This document shows, in pieces, positions 6,120-10,221 of a stretch of DNA of 10,221 bases (its first letter is position 1; the number at the start of each line of letters is the position of its first letter). The notes under the pieces were generated by a model. It was not told the DNA's origin. It worked only from the letters and a program-made list of their open reading frames with translations, and made no database searches. The translations under genes were made by a program, and so were the position numbers. This DNA comes from CAZHHH01 sp964532085 (GTDB lineage Bacteria > Bacteroidota > Bacteroidia > Bacteroidales > Marinilabiliaceae), in the NCBI GenBank assembly GCA_964532085.1, contig CAZHHH010000100.1:1-10221 (forward strand), written 5' to 3'.

Positions 6120-7172
6120 ATGACTAAAACAATTTTGATTACTGGTGGTGCTGGATTTATTGGTTCACACGTTGTTAGACTTTTTGTTAATAAATATCCA
6201 TCTTATCAAATTGTCAACCTAGATGCACTTACTTATGCTGGAAATTTAGAAAACTTAATTGATGTTGAGCAAAAAACCAACTACACTTTTGTGAAGGGTG
6301 ATATTACTGATGCTAAACTGATTAGCAGACTATTTGCTCAATATAAATTTGATGGCGTAATACATTTAGCTGCAGAGTCGCATGTTGATAGATCTATTGC
6401 AAATCCAATGGAATTTATAAATACAAATATTATTGGAACTGTAAATCTACTAAATGCTGCACGATTCGAATGGAAAGAAGATTTTGAAAATAGACTTTTC
6501 TATCATATTTCAACTGATGAAGTGTATGGTTCTTTAGGTGAAACAGGACTTTTTACTGAGACAACTTCTTATGATCCAAGAAGTCCTTATTCTGCCTCTA
6601 AAGCTAGTAGCGACCATCTTGTTAGGGCATATTACCACACCTACGGGTTACCGATAGTTGTTAGCAATTGTTCAAACAATTATGGGCCAAATCAATTTCC
6701 AGAAAAACTTTTACCGTTGGCTATTAACAATATTGTGAATAATAAACCTATTCCAATCTACGGAAAAGGTGACAACGTAAGAGACTGGCTATATGTTGAA
6801 GACCACGCTACTGCAATTGATGAGATTTATCATAATGGCAAACTTGGAGAAACATATAATATAGGTGGTATTAATGAATGGAAAAATATCGATTTAATAC
6901 ATCTACTTTGCAAAGTTATGGATAAAGAACTTAACAGAGCTGAAGGAACTTCTGAAAAGTTAATAACTTTTGTGAAAGACAGAGCAGGACACGACCAAAG
7001 ATATGCTATTGACTCTTCTAAAATTGTAAGTGAACTAAAGTGGAAGCCGTCACTACAATTTGAAGAAGGTTTGGTTAAAACAGTTAAATGGTATCTCGAA
7101 AATCAAGAATGGATGAAAAACATCCTATCTGGAGAGTATGAAGAATATTATAACAAACAATATGGTGAATAA
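6120..7172 (+). CDS. rfbB: dTDP-glucose 4,6-dehydratase
   Basis: The 350-residue enzyme (RmlB) converts dTDP-D-glucose to dTDP-4-keto-6-deoxy-D-glucose, the second step of dTDP-L-rhamnose and other 6-deoxysugar routes for O-antigen or capsule. Visible motifs: NAD loop ITGGAGFIGSH (7-17); HLAAESHVDRSI (82-93); the acid/base trio in STDEVYG (Thr132, Asp133, Glu134); Tyr157 and Lys161 in SPYSASK; NNYGPNQFPEKL (186-197); VRDWLYVEDH (220-229); and ETYNIGG (244-250). Length and motif order match the family throughout, and the ATG gives the standard start MTKTILITGG. It follows galE by 15 nt. The partner genes rmlA, rmlC and rmlD are not in the window, so the end product cannot be told. Downstream lies a 66-bp inverted repeat, then the convergent DUF4954 gene. 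Confidence 0.95.
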   Translation: MTKTILITGGAGFIGSHVVRLFVNKYPSYQIVNLDALTYAGNLENLIDVEQKTNYTFVKGDITDAKLISRLFAQYKFDGVIHLAAESHVDRSIANPMEFINTNIIGTVNLLNAARFEWKEDFENRLFYHISTDEVYGSLGETGLFTETTSYDPRSPYSASKASSDHLVRAYYHTYGLPIVVSNCSNNYGPNQFPEKLLPLAINNIVNNKPIPIYGKGDNVRDWLYVEDHATAIDEIYHNGKLGETYNIGGINEWKNIDLIHLLCKVMDKELNRAEGTSEKLITFVKDRAGHDQRYAIDSSKIVSELKWKPSLQFEEGLVKTVKWYLENQEWMKNILSGEYEEYYNKQYGE

Positions 7173-7182
7173 AACCACAAAC

Positions 7183-7248
7183 ATATCGTAGAGACACACT
7201 GCCGTGTGTCTACGGTCGTATGTCTACGGTCGTGTGTTTCTACGATAT
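7183..7248. repeat. 66-bp inverted repeat with internal 14-nt tandem units, at convergent gene ends
   Basis: The left arm 7183-7199 and right arm 7232-7248 are 17-nt inverted copies with one mismatch (ATATCGTAGAGACACAC against ATATCGTAGAAACACAC). The right half is three 14-nt units at 7204, 7218 and 7232 (GTGTGTCTACGGTC, GTATGTCTACGGTC, GTGTGTTTCTACGA). The left arm can also fold on the first unit, giving a smaller hairpin (7188-7213). It may act as a bidirectional terminator for the convergent rfbB and DUF4954 genes, but neither side has a strong T run. It looks more like an interspersed palindromic repeat. Confidence 0.85.
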
Positions 7249-9210
7249 ACCTTTCAATTTTTCAATAGCCATATTTGCAGTTTTTTTCTTCTGTGCAATA
7301 TGTTCAACAATAGTTATAACATCTGGGTGTTTCTCAAACTCTCCTCTCACATTAGAAAAATCCAACAATTTCTCATCAACATCTCCATCAATACCAAAAC
7401 CAACTTTAGATTTTAATGCAAACTCTTTTTTAGCATCTTCATAAATCATCAAATCAAGTTCCACAACAGCTTTCTCCCACTTCAGCACAATTGACACTAA
7501 CTCACTCACATCAGTTTTAAATATATCTATTTTATAAAACTCTTGAAGTTTATCTATGGACCAGCTCCACACCATATCCAAATAGTTTTCGTGCCATTCG
7601 GAAAAAGTATTGTCAAATTCTGGATTCAAGCCATTTTCCACATCATCAATTAAATCATAAACAATTGTTTGAGGAACAATCAATCCTGCAATATCAATCC
7701 ACAACTCTTCTGAATCAACAGTTATTCTAGGTGCTAAAATAGTTCGAAGTTCTGATATATTTCTAAATTGTGATGTCTCTATTTTTTTCACTAATCCATT
7801 TAACAGAAATTTATCTAATGCTAACTCATAAAGTTTAATACCACGCTCTACGCCACTTTTCTTTATACTAAAGCCATCAAAAACCAAATCTCTATTATTC
7901 TTTACGGACTCATTTAATAGTGAAAGTCCTTTGACCATTTTTTGTATTGAATATGGATTCAATAAGTTATAAGTAATTTTATCATATACATCAACAAACT
8001 TTCTATTATCCCGTTGTGCCCACTTACGTGCATCTCTTATAGTACCGACACTGCGCAAACTTATACCAGGTATTAAAAATGTTTCACTATTTTCTTCAAC
8101 TATATATGAATATGGAAAAAAAGAAGTGTCTGGATTATTATAATGTTTACCAATAACCAATGAAAAAGCACCAATTTTTGCAGGCCATAAAATATATGAA
8201 TCACTAGCTGTCTTACTCCCACGCTCAACAACTCCTTGATGAACTGGACCTAGTTTATATAAATGATTACTTTGATTTGAGCCACTACCTGCGTTAAAGA
8301 AAGAGTAATATCCTGCAATTAACAGTGTTGACTTATGGTGTGTAGCTGTAAAAGGACCAGCAAAAATAGAACAAGCCTCACCGTGAAAACCTTGTGAATT
8401 TGCAAAAAACAAAGAGTTATCCACACTATACTGTTTTCCAATTTTAGCACCTTGTCCAATTAATGAATTTGTCACTATAGAACCATCTGTTACAGATGCT
8501 CCCTCTTGTAAAATGAAATTTTCAGCAATTACTCCATATCCAATCTCAGTAGGTGCTTCTTCACTACTATTTATTGTGCCATTAAATAACTTAAGTGCAC
8601 CATTTACAGTAGCATATTCACCAATTACAACATCTCTAATCTCCTTGCTATTTGACAAATATGAGCCACGTCCAATATATCCTACATTACTCTTTATATC
8701 ATCAGAATATTTTTGAATAAACTTTTTTACATTTTCTATAAACTTTGGTCTATGTCTATAAAAGGTTAACAAATATGCTGTATGCGATGATAACTCATTA
8801 TAAATAGAAACTTCTCTCCCACCACTTTCATTTAAAACATTAACATCAACTCCATTTCCAAAAGTAGAATAATCAGATACAATTAACGTGTCTACATTTT
8901 CAATTATAGCTAATTCATCAACAAAATAATTAGCTATTTGCACTAATACATTATTTATATATACATTATCTGAAATAACACAATTATGAATAGATGAATT
9001 ATATATCCCTGATTTTCGTGGCTTTTCACCATTTATTTGGATTGTATTTTCAAAATTCCCTAAATAAACTTCCCCTGAAAATGAGACATTATAAACTCTA
9101 TCAACATTAAATTGAGGGTCTACTTTTACCAAATTCCAATCACTACAATGACAATTATTCTCCTGCAAACTTGTTATCTCTAGCTCTGATAAGGCTCTAT
9201 AATGTTTCAT
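7240..9210 (-). CDS. DUF4954 family left-handed beta-helix protein
   Basis: This 656-residue protein matches the DUF4954 family as I know it from Bacteroidota, in length and phrase content. The N-terminal two thirds (about 45-390) is rich in short hexapeptide-like turns such as GEYATVNGALKLFNG, GYGVIAENFILQEGASV and IVTNSLIGQGAKIG, predicting a left-handed beta helix as in sugar nucleotidyltransferases and acyltransferases. A highly conserved-looking core holds FHGEACSIFAGPFTATHHKS (275-294) and GSGSNQSNHLYKLGPVHQG (308-326), whose His and Asn residues could be a substrate site (inference). The C-terminal third (about 400-656) is charged and helical. There is no signal peptide, so it is probably cytoplasmic. 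The activity is unknown to me; convergence with nucleotide-sugar genes hints at sugar-nucleotide work but is weak evidence. The ATG at 9210 gives MKHYRALSELEI, the usual family start. The last two codons and stop lie in an inverted-repeat arm. Confidence 0.85.
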   Translation of the reverse strand: MKHYRALSELEITSLQENNCHCSDWNLVKVDPQFNVDRVYNVSFSGEVYLGNFENTIQINGEKPRKSGIYNSSIHNCVISDNVYINNVLVQIANYFVDELAIIENVDTLIVSDYSTFGNGVDVNVLNESGGREVSIYNELSSHTAYLLTFYRHRPKFIENVKKFIQKYSDDIKSNVGYIGRGSYLSNSKEIRDVVIGEYATVNGALKLFNGTINSSEEAPTEIGYGVIAENFILQEGASVTDGSIVTNSLIGQGAKIGKQYSVDNSLFFANSQGFHGEACSIFAGPFTATHHKSTLLIAGYYSFFNAGSGSNQSNHLYKLGPVHQGVVERGSKTASDSYILWPAKIGAFSLVIGKHYNNPDTSFFPYSYIVEENSETFLIPGISLRSVGTIRDARKWAQRDNRKFVDVYDKITYNLLNPYSIQKMVKGLSLLNESVKNNRDLVFDGFSIKKSGVERGIKLYELALDKFLLNGLVKKIETSQFRNISELRTILAPRITVDSEELWIDIAGLIVPQTIVYDLIDDVENGLNPEFDNTFSEWHENYLDMVWSWSIDKLQEFYKIDIFKTDVSELVSIVLKWEKAVVELDLMIYEDAKKEFALKSKVGFGIDGDVDEKLLDFSNVRGEFEKHPDVITIVEHIAQKKKTANMAIEKLKGIS

Positions 9211-9528
9211 ATTATATTTGTATTACCGTTTAAACATCTAAAATAAGATAAAATTTAACTATTTTCTCTCTTTTATTAATCTAAATGTAATTATCCGTTT
9301 AAATAATAAACATCCTTGTTATATCTGGCCAGTTTTTAACAGAACAAAAAGCTGTTAATTTGAAAATTCCCAATAATAAAGTGACAGAATAGATTGAACT
9401 TTTGGAAAATTTTATAAAATATGCTGCGGACACATTTCTTATATACAAAAAAACAACCATCTAGACACCACTACTACAACACATTACACCACACACCACA
9501 ATTTTATTGAAAAAATATTGATTTTATC
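9211..9528. other. Gene-free AT-rich intergenic region
   Basis: No credible ORF on either strand. Two near-identical words, TTACCGTTTAAA (9223-9234) and TTATCCGTTTAAA (9291-9303), lie just upstream of the DUF4954 start and could be regulator sites. A small hairpin at 9336-9358 (TTAACAG / CTGTTAA) has no T run. I find no clear TAnnTTTG for the DUF4954 gene. 9450-9500 is A/C-rich on the plus strand and otherwise featureless. Confidence 0.6.
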
Positions 9529-9560
9529 ATTGGAAAATAAAATATAATCTACTACATTTG
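9529..9560 (+). promoter_or_regulatory. Bacteroidota-type promoter for the tRNA
   Basis: A -33 element ATTGG (9529-9533) and a -7 element TACATTTG (9553-9560, full TAnnTTTG match) are about 20 nt apart, the spacing of the Bacteroidota primary sigma factor consensus. The predicted start near 9567 is about 20 nt before the tRNA. Confidence 0.7.
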
Positions 9561-9588
9561 CAATCGCAAAACCGAAATGGTTATCGAT

Positions 9589-9662
9589 GCCGAGGTAGCT
9601 CAGCCGGTTAGAGCGCAGGATTCATAATCCTGAGGTCGGCGGTTCAAGTCCGCCTCTCGGTA
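9589..9662 (+). tRNA. tRNA-Met (CAT anticodon)
   Basis: A complete 74-nt cloverleaf can be drawn. The acceptor GCCGAGG pairs with TCTCGGT (two G:U pairs), and the D stem is GCTC/GAGC. The anticodon stem is CAGGA/TCCTG with loop TTCATAA (anticodon 9623-9625), and the T arm is GGCGG-TTCAAGT-CCGCC. The discriminator is A and CCA is not encoded, as usual in Bacteroidota. The first acceptor pair is G:U rather than the unpaired C1 of initiator tRNA, and the anticodon stem lacks the three G:C pairs of initiators, so it is not fMet. Elongator Met is most likely; tRNA-Ile2 (CAT modified to lysidine) cannot be fully excluded from sequence alone. Confidence 0.93.
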
Positions 9663-9666
9663 CAAT

Positions 9667-9704
9667 AAAAAAGCCTTTGATTTTTTCAAAGGCTTTTTTA
9701 TTTT
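9667..9704 (+). terminator. Strong intrinsic terminator after the tRNA
   Basis: A perfect 14-bp stem, AAAAAAGCCTTTGA (9667-9680) with TCAAAGGCTTTTTT (9686-9699), closes a 5-nt T loop and runs into more T (to about 9704). It begins 5 nt after the tRNA. The A-run on the left makes it potentially active on both strands. Confidence 0.9.
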
Positions 9705-9739
9705 TCATACTCTATAATACTTTTAATTTTTCTATTATT

Positions 9740-9940
9740 TCACTACGTTTTACCCCAAACCCCTAAAGGGGCTTATTGCATATAGCTAATTCTTATTTTA
9801 AAATTAAATTTTTATAATATGAGAAACACTGTTTTATATCACACTAGTTGTTGCATACAAAAACCTTGCTTGGCTTGCTAGTAGCCCCCTTTACTGTGTC
9901 TTGCTGAAAGCAAAAGGGGGTTGGGGGTTAAAAGTAGTTG
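9740..9940. mobile_element. Candidate MITE-like element bounded by C-rich inverted repeats
   Basis: The left end (about 9741-9766, ACTACGTTTTACCCCAAAC and on) is inverted at the right end (about 9915-9939, reverse reading ACTACTTTTAACCCCCAACC). The arms are about 25 nt and agree at most positions with small indels. Each side also has an inner palindrome: CCCCTAAAGGGG at 9760-9771, and GCCCCCTTT...AAAGGGGG across 9884-9920. No ORF lies inside. The layout suits a short non-autonomous element or REP-type repeat placed just after a tRNA terminator. No clear target-site duplication is visible. Confidence 0.5.
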
Positions 9941-10119
9941 TTGAGAAATTAGCAATTAAGAAAACAACGTTCTGATTTGTTATATTGAATTTCATATTCT
10001 TTTAATGGACTATTTGGGTTTATTACTAGTGTCCACTATAAATCTAAAGAATTAATCAAGATGTCATTTAGCTACGCTCAACTTAGTTTCCCACTACGTT
10101 CCAAGTGACAATCAACTAG
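9941..10119. other. Intergenic region with a weak long-range hairpin
   Basis: No gene is supported. TGTCATTT (10062-10069) can pair with AAGTGACA (10103-10110), with one G:U pair, around a 33-nt loop. It lies just past the stop of the minus-strand HAD gene but has no T run, so a terminator role is doubtful. Confidence 0.4.
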
Positions 10120-10221
10120 TTAAGTAATTAGCTTTAGCAAATCACCAACTTCTTCTGCAAAAAAAGTAGCATTAGAGCTTAATAATTTTTCTCTATCTTC
10201 ATATCCCCAAGTGACTGCGCA
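10120..10221 (-). CDS. HAD-family hydrolase C-terminus (phosphoglycolate phosphatase-like), partial
   Basis: The last 33 codons plus TAA (10120-10122) of a minus-strand gene entering from the right edge. They read VTWGYEDREKLLSSNATFF followed by AEEVGDLLKLI. VTWG(Y/F)xDxExLxxxxA is the closing segment of HAD phosphatases of the phosphoglycolate phosphatase/Gph type, following the motif IV loop (family knowledge). The catalytic DxDxT and other motifs lie outside the window, so substrate and activity cannot be judged. The frame is open to the window edge and too short for ordinary ORF lists. Confidence 0.72.
   Translation of the reverse strand, partial: CAVTWGYEDREKLLSSNATFFAEEVGDLLKLIT

Noticed and set aside
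7204..7245. CRISPR-like array from the 14-nt tandem units
   Set aside because: Units are only 14 nt, directly adjacent without spacers, and only three in number.
9336..9358. Terminator or riboswitch upstream of the tRNA
   Set aside because: A 7-bp stem alone, no T run and no surrounding conserved structure that I can recognise.
10062..10110. Terminator for the HAD hydrolase gene
   Set aside because: The stem is only 8 bp with a 33-nt loop and no T run on the minus strand.

Overview
The window looks like a chromosomal piece of an AT-rich member of the Bacteroidota, probably Bacteroidales. The evidence is a HU-CCDC81/SPOR envelope protein, a DUF4954 protein, Bacteroidota-type promoters (TAnnTTTG), no strong Shine-Dalgarno sequences and no encoded CCA on the tRNA. 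A run of exactly 100 N (1893-1992) marks a scaffold join, so the two sides may not be true neighbours.

Left of the gap (1-1892) lies decayed accessory DNA. A DUF1016/YhcG-type nuclease gene on the minus strand spans almost its full family length but carries one frameshift and one nonsense codon. It sits between two imperfect ~57-bp direct copies of a segment encoding part of an RHS/YD-repeat protein. Next to it is a type II toxin-antitoxin pair in which the antitoxin is intact and the RelE/ParE-like toxin carries a frameshift and an in-frame stop.

Right of the gap (1993-9210) lies ordinary-looking coding DNA. A PLP enzyme best read as cysteate synthase (3' end lost in the gap) suggests sulfonate metabolism, possibly sulfonolipid (capnine) synthesis. 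It follows a HU-CCDC81/SPOR membrane protein, with a good terminator between them. Divergent from these is a GNAT-like acyltransferase gene, then galE and rmlB (rfbB), two nucleotide-sugar genes 15 nt apart that probably form an operon. They converge on a 656-residue DUF4954 beta-helix protein. A 66-bp inverted repeat sits between rmlB and the DUF4954 gene and supplies the latter's last two codons and stop.

The right end (9211-10221) holds a long gene-poor stretch, a tRNA-CAT (probably elongator Met) with its own promoter and terminator, a ~200-bp MITE-like segment bounded by C-rich inverted repeats, and the last 33 codons of a HAD-family hydrolase.

I see no clearly new defence or metabolic system. 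The items most worth following up are the RHS-flanked nuclease remnant, the decayed toxin beside an intact antitoxin, the cysteate synthase, and the repeat elements that touch gene ends.
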